Shown: positions 21,545-33,636 of the stretch, one piece after another | Position numbering within the stretch: the first letter of the stretch is position 1 | Layout: each line of letters starts with the position of its first letter | Source: Kappaphycus alvarezii | Lineage: Eukaryota > Rhodophyta > Florideophyceae > Gigartinales > Solieriaceae | DNA length: 64,000 nt | NCBI GenBank assembly: GCA_002205965.3 | Contig: NADL03000455.1 | Location: 1-64,000 of the forward strand | Direction of reading: 5' to 3' | The notes under the pieces: generated by a model | Told to the model about the DNA's origin: nothing | Seen by the model: only the letters and a program-made list of their open reading frames with translations | The model's database searches: none | Made by a program: the position numbers and the translations under genes

Positions 21545-24397
21545 ATGGACTCTTCAGGACTTCGACTCGACAGCCTCGAGAAGCTCCGTGATGACAACTT
21601 CCACATCTGGAAGTCGAAAATTCAACTAATGCTCTCACTGAGGGAAGTTGACGACCACCTTACTGAAGACCCTCCGGAATCCTCGTCACCTACATACTCC
21701 GCATGGAAGAAGGCGGATTGCAAGGCTAGGGCTACAATCGGACTGACTCTATCTGATACCCATCTCGAACAAGTCCAGCATGCCAATACCGCCAAGGTCA
21801 TGTGGTCCCTGATTTGTGATGTCTTTGAGAAGCATACTCTTCTCAATAAACTGGCTGCCAGGCGCCGATTCTATACCGCCAAGATGAACCCGAACGAGAA
21901 AGTGCTCTCGTTCGCCGCCCGTAACCGCCAGCTTGCTGCCACTCTCAAGTCGATGTCCGTCCACATCGAAGACAGCGAAATGGCCATGGCGCTATTTAAC
22001 GGCCTGCCAGATCGCTTTGATACTCTCATCTCGGCCCTTGACGCTGCTCATCTCGATGACGACAAATTCTCCTTCGAGTTCGTTCAAAGCAGATGCCGCC
22101 AAGAGGAGCAGCGCCATGCCCAACGAGATCAGGACGCTTTGAGGACTTCGGAATCCGGGCTCTTCTTGGAAAGCAACGGCCCAAGCTCAAGCGAGACCCT
22201 ACCGCTGAGATATGCATACACTGTGGAAAGCATCGTGACAGCAGTCGCTGCTTCAAAAAGTACCCACACCTTGCTCCTGTTGGTCACCCAGCTCGAGCCC
22301 ACTTGAACAAGGGCCGAGATGGGGGAAAAGGTCTTGTAGCTTCCCAAGCTTCCCTTGAGAAAGAAGAAGACAGAGACCTCGTCTGCTTGGTATCCATGCC
22401 TAACCATCGCATCGCTGATTGCGACGCTGCAACTCCGGAGTATGAGAACGAGATCTTGTAAGCAATGTCACCACCGATCACTCGGTTGATGGAAATAATT
22501 GTCACATTGAAGCGAATCCCTTGAACCAAGCCAATGTGGCGCTACAAACTATTGGTAGCTCTGTATCCCTTGCTAATGAATGGGTTATCGATTCGGGCTG
22601 TACCTCCCATGTCACGCACGATCGTTCGGCCTTTGTTTCATACCAAGAGTCCTCGGCTAACTCAACTCTGGATCTGGGAGGAGATTCTACAGCCTCTATC
22701 GAGGGAACGGGTGACGTAGTGCTGACACTCCGTTATAAAAAGGATACCGTTCAATGCCTACTAAAAAACGTACTTCACGTTCCTACCCTTCGATACCAGC
22801 TGCTCTCGGTATCCGAAATGGCAAATCGCGGCATTAACTCCCAATTCAATTGCAACGCTGTTCTGCTTACAGACAACACCGATGGATCTCTAGTGGCCAC
22901 CGGCACTCTTGTCAAAGGCCTTTATATACTAGATACCTGTCAAAGTCCATCAAAAGCTAATGACTCGGAAGTTTCCTTGCTTACATCTCTGAGACATGGC
23001 ACGAGCGACTGGCTCACATCAATACCGCTGAGATCAAGTCGATGGTTAGTCATGAAGCTGTCACAGGTGTTAAGTACGTCAACTCGGGACCCCTGACTCT
23101 TGTGTGGGATGCATTCTTGGAAAATCACACCGTGCACCAATCCCAAAGTCAAGAAAAGGGCGGTCTACGAAACCCCTCCAACTGGTTCACTCAGATGTTT
23201 TAGGGCCTGTGGAGATTCCATCTCTCGGTGGAGCGCGGTACTTAGTGTCTTTCATTGATGACTATTCCAAATGGACAGTCGCCTATCCTATCACTCACAA
23301 ATCTAAGGTTTTAGAGTGCTTCAAGAAGTACAAGGCCTTCGCAGAAAAACACACCAGCCAGTCTCTAGAAGCTCTTCACGTCCTCGAGTTCATGACACCA
23401 AAATCCCGTTCGAGAACGATCAGCTTCTGGTAAAGGCTTTATGGTCGGACAACGGAGGCGAATATCTATCTACAGCATTCAAGAACTTCCTGGAGGCAAA
23501 GGTATTCAACATCAGCTTACAGTGGCTCATACTCCTCAGCAAAATGGAACAGCTGAAAGAATGAACCGAACCCTTCTCAATCTGGTCCGATCAATGCTGC
23601 ATCACAAGTCCCTTCCAAAGCACTTCTGGGATGAAGCGCTTTCTACCGCCGTGTATGTACTAAATCGGGTTACATCCAGTTCCCTGCCTGACAATACTAC
23701 TCCTTATGAACTTTGGAATGGAACACCACCAGATATCTCCCATCTTCGAGTGTTCGGTGCGCAATGTTGGTACGTTATTCCTAAGAAGGATCTCAAGAAG
23801 TTGGATCCCAGGTCTCGTGAGGCACTAATGATGGGTTACTCAACCCAAAGTAAAGGATACAAGCTGTGAGACATTGCAGCTGAGAAAATGGTTGTTTCCA
23901 GGGACGTCACATTTGACGAATCTTCGAATTCTCCGCAAGATCAACACTGTTCAAGCTTTCTCGACGACTAAATGGAAGGGAACACGAATTCCATCGGAAG
24001 CAATCGCACTTCCAAGGATCTGCTGATTGACTCTCCTTCTGGTAGCGAACAAGATGAGGGACCACTTGCCGCTAATGAGGATGCGAACCCAGTCCAATCC
24101 AGCCCGGGTACTCCTAGTACTGCTCCTCGTCGTTCATCCCGGATTGCGAAGAAGCCTGGCAGATGGTGGCTCTCCGGGTCGTCTGAAGATGTATCGCTCA
24201 TTGCGGAAACCGCTCTTGTCTCTATTGGAATTCCAGCATCATACGAGGAAGCTACTTCTTCAGAGAACGTCGACTTTTGGATGCCTGGAATCAAAAAGGA
24301 AGAAGACTCCATACGAGAAAATGGAACGTTCGAGCTTGTACCACGAAATCCAGGGATTCACGTCATTCCTTGCCGGTACGTCTTCCGTGTGAAACCA
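21545..24397 (+). pseudogene. B-3 gag, protease, integrase, start of RT
   Basis: Gag begins MDSSGLRLDSLEKL and shows the UBN2 pattern (WKKADCKARATIGLTLSD, TLLNKLAARRRFYTAKM). Then come a zinc-knuckle-like motif, the protease core VIDSGCTSHVTHD, integrase (LVHSDVLGPVEIPSLGG, NGTAERMNRTLLN), a serine-rich linker and the RT entry (VPRNPGIHVIPCRYVFRVK). The polyprotein would supply capsid, protease and integrase. It is broken, with several interruptions. Confidence 0.87.
24393..24397 (+). repeat. Target site duplication of A2-1, left copy
   Basis: AACCA here is repeated at 31738-31742 directly outside the other end of A2-1. The 5-bp length is normal for Ty1/copia integrase. It fixes the A2 LTR termini. 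Confidence 0.9.
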
Positions 24398-25459
24398 TAA
24401 TGGGAATCGGGGAGGGTGAAGGACTTTGCTGGACGGATGAAGTTGCGGGCTTGGCTACCCAGAATTTACTCGGAACTCTAGAATCCTGGCCTTAAGTACA
24501 ACCTACAACTACTTTCTAACTCACTGCGTCCACTAACAGAATCCCGCAAACTATTGCCATTTGAGCGGATTTCAAGATCTTGGCCCGGTGATAACAGTCA
24601 TTAGGGGCAATTTTATAACTGCTTCCAAAGTTGACACATTTCTGTAAACAGGTTGCCCCAATACACTCATCAATACAGTACCTTATTTTTCAGACTTATC
24701 GGAACCGAATTCCCTTGTGCCAGAATAACGGACTCAATCCGTCATACGTATAATAGAATCACATAACTGATTTTGGATGCAGTCGGTCCAATCTTCATCA
24801 TAATTAGGAACCTCATACATATGATGGAATCACATAACTGATTTTTGGATGCAGTTGTACAAACCATTAGCATAACTAGAAACCACATACGTATGATGGA
24901 ATCACATAACTGATTTCTGGATGCAGCTGGATAAAACCCATAATCATAACTAGAAACCTCATACGTAATATAAAATCAAATACCTCTTTCTAGGAGTCAT
25001 GACAGTAATGCCATAATTGATTCCTACTGTACAAACTCAAGTACAGTAAGAAGTACAGTACTTGGTATATTACGATGTACAGTTCGAAGTACAGTTCCTC
25101 ATTTGGCATTAGTACAGTACGTGTACACCACTGCACAAAAGGTTTCTACTCTTAGCTGTACCACGTGTACATCACATACACAACTGCCACCACGTACACG
25201 TGTACATAGTTTCCTCAGCATATCTCTCATACAGTATACTCCCACATAAAATCACCCCATAAACAACATTTTGCCTCTAAGTCGCTGACCTCTCAAAATC
25301 ATACTTTCGTCCCTGGGAACTTTGGATTTCTTCCGAAATGCCTTACGGCCACCCTTCAATCAACACGTGTGCATGTGTACACGTGGAACATGCCTAATGC
25401 CTCTTATGAGATTTGGCACCGATGTGGGGTCATGTGATCGTCTTGCCAAATCAACAACA
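24398..25459 (-). repeat. A2-1 3' LTR
   Basis: This 1062-bp LTR reads TGTTGTTGATT to CCCATTA on the minus strand. It has fewer 72-bp units than the other A2 LTRs (roughly 24740-24960). The neighbouring polypurine tract is CGAGGGGGGG on the element strand. Confidence 0.92.
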
Positions 25460-28400
25460 CCCCCCCTCGATTACATGACCTAAGCATCGTGCAGTCCTCC
25501 GAGGCCTAGAGATTTTATGCATTTTATGAATAGAATGCGACCAAGAGGCTTGGTGAGTATATCTGCTGGCATATCTGTAGAAGGTACGTGAAACAGTGAA
25601 ACAATCTTTCGATTCACAGCATCTCGGACAAAATGATATGATATGTCAATGTGCTTATTTCGCCTGTTCACTCCTTCGTTACCCGCAAACGCTATTGTAC
25701 CAGCATTATCACACCCGATTGTAACTGTGCTGTCTTCGACTTTCCCAATGCGTCTGCAAGAAGGCACCTGAGCCAAGCTGCCTCTTTGCAAGCCTCACAC
25801 AGTGCAATATACTCCGCTTCGCATGTGATTTCGCAACGACCGTTTGTCTCCTAGATGACCAACTAATAGCTCCCCCACACAGTTTGAAAACATATCCACT
25901 GGTGGACTTTCTCGAGTCCAAGCAACCACCCCAGTCTGCATCGCTGAAGCCCTCTATAATTCGCACTGGGAGATTTCCATCTAGAACTACACCTAGTGAC
26001 AGCGTTCCTTTGATATATCTCAGAACTCTTTTGGCTGCTTGCCAGTGGTCCTCGCGAGGTTCTCACAGTGTTGGGACAGTTTTCCCACCACATATGCAAG
26101 ATATGGACGTGACCCTACCATAAGAAACATTAAGCAGCCAATGATCTGTCGATATGGTACATCGCAATACGGGCTAGTTGACGTCTCAGGGTGTAATCCT
26201 TGTTCCATCGGAGTCCGCACGGGATTGCAACTGGCCATACCAAAACGTTTCAAAATGGACTTGGCATACTCTGTCTGCGAGATATAGATCCGTCTAGGGA
26301 CCCTTTTTCTACTTTTCAAGCCCAATGCACTTTTTGGCCTCGCCTAAATCTTTCATCTCAAATCTCTTGTTCAGTTCACCTTTCATCCAGGTCACGGCTT
26401 TCAGGTCACTTCCCGCAAGAAGCAAGTCATCCACATATAGGGCAATCAGCATAACGCCTTTTTCTGATATGTTTGTATATAGACAGCGTCACTTCTCGTA
26501 GTCTTGAAGCCAAGCGTGTGAATAAGGAAATCGTCAATCTTTTTGTGCCATTGTCGACTCGCTTGCTTAAGACCATAGATAGCCTTGAGAAGTTTGCAAA
26601 CATGATTGGGCCTGGAAGAGTCAACGATACCTTCAGGCTGCTCCATATAAATATCCTCTTCTAAGTCACCGTTCAGAAAGGCCGTGACCACGTCCATTTG
26701 ATGAAGCTCTAAATCGAAGTGGGCTACAATCGCCAACAACAATCGAATCGTTGTAAATTTGATCACCGGCGCAAAAGTCTCTGAGTAATCAATCCCCTCA
26801 ATTTGTTGAAAGCCCCGCACAACCAGGCGACCTTTTCCCTTTTGAATCAACGTGCCGTTATCGTCCGGCATGTCCTTTACAGTAAATACCCAGCGAGAAG
26901 TTAGAATATTGGCACCTTCCGATCGTGGCACTAGTGCCCAGGTTTTGTTTTTGCGTTGGGACTCTAGCTCCTTATCAATCGCTTTCTGCCAGAACTGTGG
27001 TTGTGGTCCATCCATCGCCTCTTTAAAGGAGCTCGGTATGTTGATGTCGCCACAGGAAGGTGTGAGTAAGCTGGTTCCCACCAGGCCTGTCCACCACTGT
27101 CGGGGTGGGCGTCGTGAACGAGTGGAGCGGCGAGGTTCCACATCACCGGGACCAGCATCTTGCTCACCACTCACTTCTTCTGGTTGCAAAGTCTCATTAG
27201 TTGAGTCGGGCTCAATACCTTGACTTTGAAAGTTCTCAACCTCCGCCGGTGACCCTGTTTCAATGCCATGTTCATTATCACCATTAGATTTCAGACTCAA
27301 TTTCGTCAGTATTGGTCGCCTCCTCTGGGTCAACGTCCACGTCATTATCATCGGAAAAATGTTCATCGTAAGAGCAAGCCCCTGGTCTCGACTCATCGAA
27401 CTGCACATCCCTGGAAATAACAATGCGATGTAATTGTCATCCCAAATTTTGTAGGCCTTAGTTCCCGGCGGATACCCAACAAACATTCCCGTTGTTGCGC
27501 GGTCGTCAAGTTTACGCACCTCATTACCAGGCACCTTGTACCAGCATTGACATCCAAACACACGTAGGTGAGATACATCGGGCCTTTTCTTCATCCATAG
27601 GTGAAATGGAGTAACGAGACCACCCAAAGCTCTTGTCGTGACACGATTGCGAACGTAAACTGCGTTATCCAGAGCTTCAGCCCAAAAAGCTTTCGGAACC
27701 TTCATATGGGACAGCATAGACCTGACGAGATCAATCAGGGTACGATTGAGCCGTTCTGCCACACCATTCTGTTCAGGTGTGTATGCAGCGGTCGTTTGAT
27801 GAACAGTTCCTTGTGACGATAGAAAGGATTGGAACTCTGAAGAAAGATACTCTCCACCACGATCAGATCGAAGCACTTTCACGCGTTGACCAGTGTGTGT
27901 GAAGGCATATTGGGCAAACTTCTGATAAAAATGGAACGTTTCATCTTTACTCTTCATCGGATAGACAACACTCCAGTTTGAGTGGTCATCGATAAAAGTG
28001 ACAAAGTATCTAGCACCACCTACTGACTGTACTTGGAGTGGGCCGCAGACGTCCGAATGGACCAAGTCTAGCAAATGTTTGGCCCTGCCTCCAGAGCGCT
28101 GTTTAGGAATCACAGCACGAGTTGCTTTTCCTAACACACACGCATCACATGTCACAGATTCACAGTCAGAAGATGAGCTAGCGTCTCTTGTTATATCTGA
28201 AGAGGAGATATGAAGTCCACTTACCACGTTCTTACGAGCCATGGACAATATTCCTTGAGTGTGAACGTGGGCCAATCTTTCATGCCATGTCTTCAAAGAG
28301 GCTTTGTGCGCCGAATGAACCTCGTTACATGTGTCAAGCACATACAGCTCTCCTCGACTTGTGGCAGTAGCCACGATGCAGTCACTCCTCTTCACAGTGC

Positions 28401-29569
28401 ACTTGTCACGAACGAACTCAACGTCAATCCATTATCGACCATCTTACGTACAGAAATTAGGGAAAAAGCAAAGCTTGGAACGTGCAGCACATTGGTGAGC
28501 TTGCATGACTTTTGAACTCCGTTCACTACAAGCGTAATGGGACGGTCCCGACTCCAGCTACTACTGCACACGCTTTTGTTCCCATTTCTACGCGGCTGTT
28601 TGAGACCTCCCTGTAGTCGGAGAACAGTCTCTTGTCAAATGTCATGTGCGCGGAGCATCCAGAGTCGATAAGCCAAGTGTTTGAGTTATGTTGATACCAG
28701 AGTTATCTACCTTGTTCATCAGACATATGTACTCGACTTCATTAATTTCCAGATCTTCTTGCTCTTGAGCAATCATCGCAGTAGGCTTCTGTGACTGTCT
28801 ACGTAGGAACCGGTCAGGTGGCGGTGGTCGCCTTCCGTTGATGTCCTTTCCCCAGCAGCGGGCAGCGGAGTGTCCATTGTGACCACAGTTGGTGCATGTC
28901 AAAGTCGAAACACGCCTTGCCTCAGGGATGTGCCCAATAAGAGCAGAACTTGGCGGATTCTGCCTTCTAGTAAGCTTCATCGATGCACGTTGCTCCTCTT
29001 GGAGCAGGCGACTTTTTACATATTCTACTCCGAACATGTTATCTTCGGATCCAAGAGCGTCAAGCGCTACAATGAGATTTTGAAACCTCTGCGGAAGACC
29101 ATTGAGAACTGCCATAGCCATTTCCTTGTCATCAATGATGACTCCCATTGACTTTAAGCGAGCTGCTAGGTGTCGCACACGTCCTATGTACGGCAAAACT
29201 TTCTCATTGTCTAGCATGGTGACCGTGTAGAAGTCTCTCCGGGCCGCCAGCTTATTTAGTAATGTGTGGCGTCAAAAACTTCCAAGATGGCGTCCCACAT
29301 TTCTTTGGCTGTGACAGCATCTCTCACATGATCCAGGTGATCATCAGACAGCGACAGGCCGATGATGGCCCGGGCCTTTCGATCCCCTTGCTTCCATGCC
29401 TTGTAAGTGGAAGATTGTTCATCTTCAGGAACGGTGCCATCAGTAATGTACTGTTCCACATCGCGAAGGGCCAACAGGAGCTGAATCTTCTGTTTCCACA
29501 CGTAGAAATTGGTATCGTGAGCTTTTCGATCTTCATCGATCCTCCTCCTTGATCTTCTCCGCTACTCAT
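25460..29569 (-). pseudogene. A2-1 gag-pol remnant
   Basis: From 29569 leftwards come gag (MSSGEDQGGGSMKIEKL), a zinc knuckle CTNCGHNGHSAARCW, pre-integrase LKTWHERLAHVH, integrase (LVHSDVCGPLQVQSVGG, LRSDRGGEYLSSEF, EQNGVAERLNRTL), RT (AFLNGDLEEDIYMEQP, YVDD region) and RNase H. The long frame at 26446-28395 (649 codons) spans integrase and RT. It is about 80 percent similar to family A by eye in conserved parts. Several breaks make it non-functional. Confidence 0.88.
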
Positions 29570-29579
29570 TGCAATATTC

Positions 29580-29654
29580 TAGAGGTGCTAATGTTCTGTT
29601 CGAAGATCCCAAGCCGGGGACCGATAGTCCCTTGTAGTGGCAAGCCCACCTCTA
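29580..29654 (-). other. A2-1 copy of the 75-nt pre-gag fold
   Basis: Same 75-nt length, same TAGAGGTG/CACCTCTA closing stem and same GGGAC/GTCCC hairpin as in A-2. The differences from A-2 fall mostly in predicted loops. Confidence 0.6.
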
Positions 29655-29755
29655 TAAGAACACAGCACACGAAACTCTAGACTAAAGCAAAGGCCAAAGA
29701 CGTCGCTTCAAACAAACAAATGGATCTGTTTAAATTCTCTGGGACAAAACTACTT

Positions 29756-30262
29756 TCAAGTGTTCCTTCCCGTTCTCGTGACGCTTGAGAACCTCGTGGG
29801 AATCGAACACTCTATCACAAGCAGTACACCTAGGGGTCTTTTTCTTGTTTTTCTCTCTAGTCCTATGACCCTTAGAATTGATGTGATCGTAGAATGCTGT
29901 ACGCTATTGCAGCTAATATCACAGAGCTTGCAGTACCTCTTGTTCCTCGGCGGAACTCTTCGTTTAGCCTTTAGTTCCTTCTTGGCAACTCGATCGGCGA
30001 GGACTTTAGCTTTCTTTGCCGAGAGGCGTTGAACTTTCTTTATTGGCTTATCCAGAGGTACTGACTTACGAGGGATCCTATACCTTTCCCTAGACGAGGG
30101 AAGCGCGAGCGTCTTCGGCGGCGGTCCTTCTGGCTCGAGTACTTCGATCGATTCCACAACTGTCCTCCCCACAGATGGCAAAGTCCTTACTGTCGCAGCC
30201 CTGGGCACTCGGGCACCAGGGCTACTTCCGAGTCTAGCACAACCCAGCAAAAGCAGGCACAA
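29756..30262 (-). pseudogene. A2-1 upstream ORF (ORF0) with zinc fingers
   Basis: This decayed copy of the zinc-finger ORF has the basic linker (KVQRLSAKKAKVLADRVAKK) and the first finger start YCKLCDISCNS. It lies between the primer site and the pre-gag fold, as in A-1, A-2 and A2-2. Confidence 0.7.
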
Positions 30263-30471
30263 AAGTGGAAGTGATCGTCAGTAACAGCTTTTGGGATTAT
30301 GAGTCTTTAGACCAACCAAAAGGTGCAAAGAGAATCACTTCGATGTGCAAAGAAATGAATTATTCAAATAGGTTACCGGAACGAGTAGACATAATCAAGA
30401 GACTGAGATAGACAAAAAACAATGCAGAAACACACGGCGACTTACGGGGTTCAGAGAAGGAGACGGCGTTC

Positions 30472-30486
30472 AACTGGGCCCATAAC
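30472..30486 (-). promoter_or_regulatory. A2-1 primer binding site
   Basis: The minus strand reads GTTATGGGCCCAGTT, the same initiator tRNA-Met anticodon-arm complement as in A-2 and C-1. Here it is separated from the LTR end by 45 bp taken from a family A LTR. Confidence 0.75.
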
Positions 30487-30531
30487 GTGTAATGGCTGTA
30501 GAGGTGTAAGGGTTGACTTTGAGCTATTTCA
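30487..30531 (+). repeat. 45-bp family A LTR patch between A2-1 LTR and primer site
   Basis: The sense strand matches family A LTR around 47630-47672 (AATGGCTGTAGAGG word). On the element strand TTATG occurs on both sides of the patch, overlapping the LTR end and the primer site. The same A2/A junction occurs at 1241/1242. Confidence 0.75.
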
Positions 30532-31737
30532 TAATGGGAATCGGGGAGGGTGAAGGACTTTGCTGGACGGATGAAGTTGCGGGCTTGGCTACCCAGAATT
30601 TACTCGGAACTCTAAAATCTTGGCCTTAAGTACAACCTACAACTACTTTCTAACTCACTGCGTCCACTAACAGAATCCCGCAAACTATTGCCATTTGAGC
30701 GGATTTCAAGATCTTGGCCCGGTGATAACAGTCATTAGGGGCAAATTTGGAACTGCTTCCGAAGTTGACAAATTTGTGTAAATAGGTTGGCCCAATACAC
30801 ACATCAATACAGTACCTTATTTTGCAGACTTATCGGAACCGAATTCCCTTGTGCCAGAATAACGGACTCAATCCGTCATACGTATAATAGAATCACATAA
30901 CTGATTTTGGATGCAGTCGGTCCAATCTTCATCATAATTAGGAACCTCATACGTATGATGAAATCACATAACTGATTTTTGGATGCAGATGTACAAATCA
31001 GTATCATAACTAAAACCACATACGTATGATGGAATCACATAACTGATTTTTGGATGCAGATGTACAAATCAGAATCATAAGTAGAAACCACATACGTATG
31101 ATGGAATCACATAACTGATTTTTGGATGCAGTTGTACAAACCAATAGCATAACTAGAAACCACATACGTATGATGGAATCACATAACTGATTTCTGGATG
31201 CAGCTGGATAAAACCCATAATCATAACTAGAAACCTCATACGTAATATAAAATCAAATACCTCTTTCTAGGAGTCATGACAGTAATGCCATAATTGATTC
31301 CTACTGTACAAACTCAAGTACAGTAAGAAGTACAGTACTTGGTATATTACGATGTACAGTTCGAAGTACAGTTCCTCATTTGGCACTAGTACAGTACGTG
31401 TACACCACTGCACAAAAGGTTTCCACTCTTAGCTGTACCTCGTGTACATCACATACACAACTGCCACCACGTACACGTGTACATAGTTTTCCTCAGCATA
31501 TCTCTCATACAGTATACTCCCACATAAAATCACCCCATAAACAACATTTTGCCTCTAAGTCGCTGACCTCTCAAAATCATACTTTCGTCCCTGGGAACTT
31601 TGGATTTCTTCCGAAATGCCTTACGGCCACCCTTCAATCAACACGTGTGCATGTGTACACGTGGAACATGTCTCATGCCTCTCATGAGGTTTGGCACCGA
31701 TGTGGGGTCATGTGATCGTCTTGCCAAATCAACAACA
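30532..31737 (-). repeat. A2-1 5' LTR
   Basis: 1206-bp LTR, complete at both termini, with several 72-bp units at about 30870-31240 and the GTACAGTA block at 31305-31400. Directly outside it lies the AACCA duplication (31738-31742). Confidence 0.92.
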
Positions 31738-33179
31738 AACCAGACGTTGGTCCCAAAGTCCGCATAGTCGCCAAAGGATTTCGACAAGTTCCAGGTCTCG
31801 AGTATAATGAAACCTATGCTCCTGTAGTTTCTCTCTCTGCCCTACGATTGTTTCTCTGCATCACCAACTTCTTTGACCTTGAATGCGACCAGATGGATGT
31901 TGTGACCGCGTTTCTTAATGGGGAGTTGGAAGAGGAAATATTCATGGAAGTTCCATCCGGATTTCACGACCCAGCCAGGCCGAATCTCGTATGCCGCCTT
32001 CAAAAGGCCCTGTATGGGCTTAAACAGGCTCCACGTCAGTGGTATGCCAAGATTCATGAGCTATTAACCGCAGAGCTTCACTATATGAGTAATCCTCATG
32101 AGCCCTGCCTTTATGTCTCTCGACAGGGCTCTTCGATCTCCATAATTATTCTGTACGTAGATGACCTTCTTATTGCTGGAAACGATCGAGTAACTCTGGA
32201 AAACATCAAGACTGAGTTGAAGAGTCGATTCAAGATGAAGGATCTGGGGCCTGTCAAAGAGTTTCTTGGAATCCAAGTTACTCGCAACCGATCAACAAGG
32301 ACGTTACATCTCTCTCAGAAATCTTACACTGAGAAAATACTTGAAAGATTCAACATGGCCACTGCGAAGCCTGTTGATACCCCTATGGTTCTTTCAAACG
32401 GGTCTCGGACAACAACTCAGAAGCTGATCTTTCCCCATCGATACCGTATCGCTCCGCAATCGGAAGTCTCATGTATTTAATGGTATGTACTCGCCCGGAC
32501 ATTGGTTTTGCTGTCGGTAAACTTTCACAACACTGCGAGAAGCCTCTGGAAAGCCATTGGAAAGCCGTAAAGCGAGTTTATCGTTATCTCAAGGGAAGTA
32601 GCGACCTCGGAATCTGTTACAGTCCCTCTTCTGCTCCAACTATAATCGGCTACAGCGATTCTGATTGGGCCGGCTGTCGCACAACTCGCAAGTCGACGGA
32701 AAGCTATGTTTTCATGATCTCCGGAGGTCCTATTTCGTGGCGCTCGAAGAAGCAAGGATGTGTTGCGCTGTATTCGTGTGAAGCAGAGTACATTTCCATT
32801 TGCACTGCGTCAAAGGAGGCAATATGGTTGTCTAACGTCTTGTCTGAAATTCTGGGCTCAAATCATCCAACTCCGATTTCAATCTTGGTTGATAACTCAG
32901 GATCTATCAGCTCTGCCAAAAACCAGTCCATTAACGAGCGCAACAAACATATTGATATTCGATACCAAATTGTTCGTGAAGCCGTGGCAGCAAATCAGGT
33001 CCATTTGTCACATTGCCGAACCGAAGACCAAATCTCTGACATTCTGACAAAACCTTTGCTTCGAGTGAAATTTGAAAGATTTCGGAATGATTTGGGCATT
33101 GTTTGTTCACATCAAAGTAATGTTTGATTGTTTTAGGTCGAGGGGGCGTTATCATGGTCAATTCTAGTTTGAGGGGGCG
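31738..33179 (+). pseudogene. B-3 RT and RNase H remnant
   Basis: After the AACCA copy, the RT continues ([46 protein letters not shown]). RNase H follows (SDSDWAGCRTTRKSTESY, CEAEYISICTASKEA, ISDILTKPLL). Two polypurine-like GAGGGGGCG tracts lie at 33140-33180 before the LTR. It has a small number of breaks. Confidence 0.88.
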
Positions 33180-33636
33180 TGTTGGTACAATTACAGCTTA
33201 CTGACAACGTATGCGGGGACAGCTACTGTACTTTACTGTACTTTACTGTTCAACCTAGATCTTGACCGTTACGTTTATGCACTGTACTGTGCTGTGAGCT
33301 TGAGCTGATCTTTTTTAGATCAGCTCAGATAGGTTTAGGGTTATTCCTTCACCGTCGTCTACATGGCTTCTGGAAACTTCCACAGGTCGTGCCGAAGCAT
33401 CGAGCGACTCGCCCTGAAGTCTATATAAGCCATGGTCTCAGCCCACTCTTGGTCGAAGTAAAGTCTCTCACCACTTTCCCTTCTCTCAACTCTTCTCCTT
33501 GGTCGCTCACTTTCTCTCTCTCTCCTCTTGCTCTCTCTCTCTCTCCATTCGCTCTCTCTCCCTCCACTCGCTCTCTCTCCCTCTTCTCTCTCTCTCTCTC
33601 GTCCGCTCGCGCTCTCTCCCTTCTCCTTGTCTATCA
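33180..33636 (+). repeat. B-3 3' LTR
   Basis: 457-bp LTR from TGTTGGTAC to TCTATCA. It holds TACTGTAC words (33230-33290), a TATA-like box and a long CT-rich microsatellite (33507-33620) that explains its length difference from B-2. It is followed by A2 LTR sequence. Confidence 0.9.
33422..33429 (+). promoter_or_regulatory. TATA-like box in the B LTR
   Basis: TATATAAG is conserved in the LTRs of B-1 (about 3292) and B-2 (about 18105). It is a plausible core promoter for the B genomic RNA, with the CT-rich block downstream. No start site can be read from sequence alone. Confidence 0.5.

Larger units (their letters stand above)
24398..31737 (-). mobile_element. A2-1: near full-length family A2 element inserted in B-3
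   Basis: This 7340-bp element lies on the minus strand: 5' LTR 30532-31737, a 45-bp stretch of family A LTR origin, primer site, upstream zinc-finger ORF, 75-nt fold, gag, protease, integrase, RT, RNase H, polypurine tract and 3' LTR 24398-25459. A perfect AACCA duplication flanks it. Structurally complete, but with several breaks in its coding part. The LTRs differ in length (1206 and 1062 bp), largely through the number of tandem units. The unique parts look very similar by eye, so it is fairly young. It is younger than B-3. Confidence 0.92.
21067..33636 (+). mobile_element. B-3: family B element, 5'-truncated, split by A2-1
   Basis: Order: part of the leader, upstream zinc-finger ORF, gag, protease, integrase, first part of RT (to 24397), inserted A2-1 (24398-31737), rest of RT, RNase H (31738-33179) and a full 3' LTR (33180-33636). 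Joined across A2-1 the sequence is continuous, and one copy of AACCA is the duplicated target. The 5' LTR is lost at the inverted junction with B-2. Several breaks are present in pol. Its right flank is an A2 LTR, so B-3 landed in, or recombined with, an A2 copy. Confidence 0.88.
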
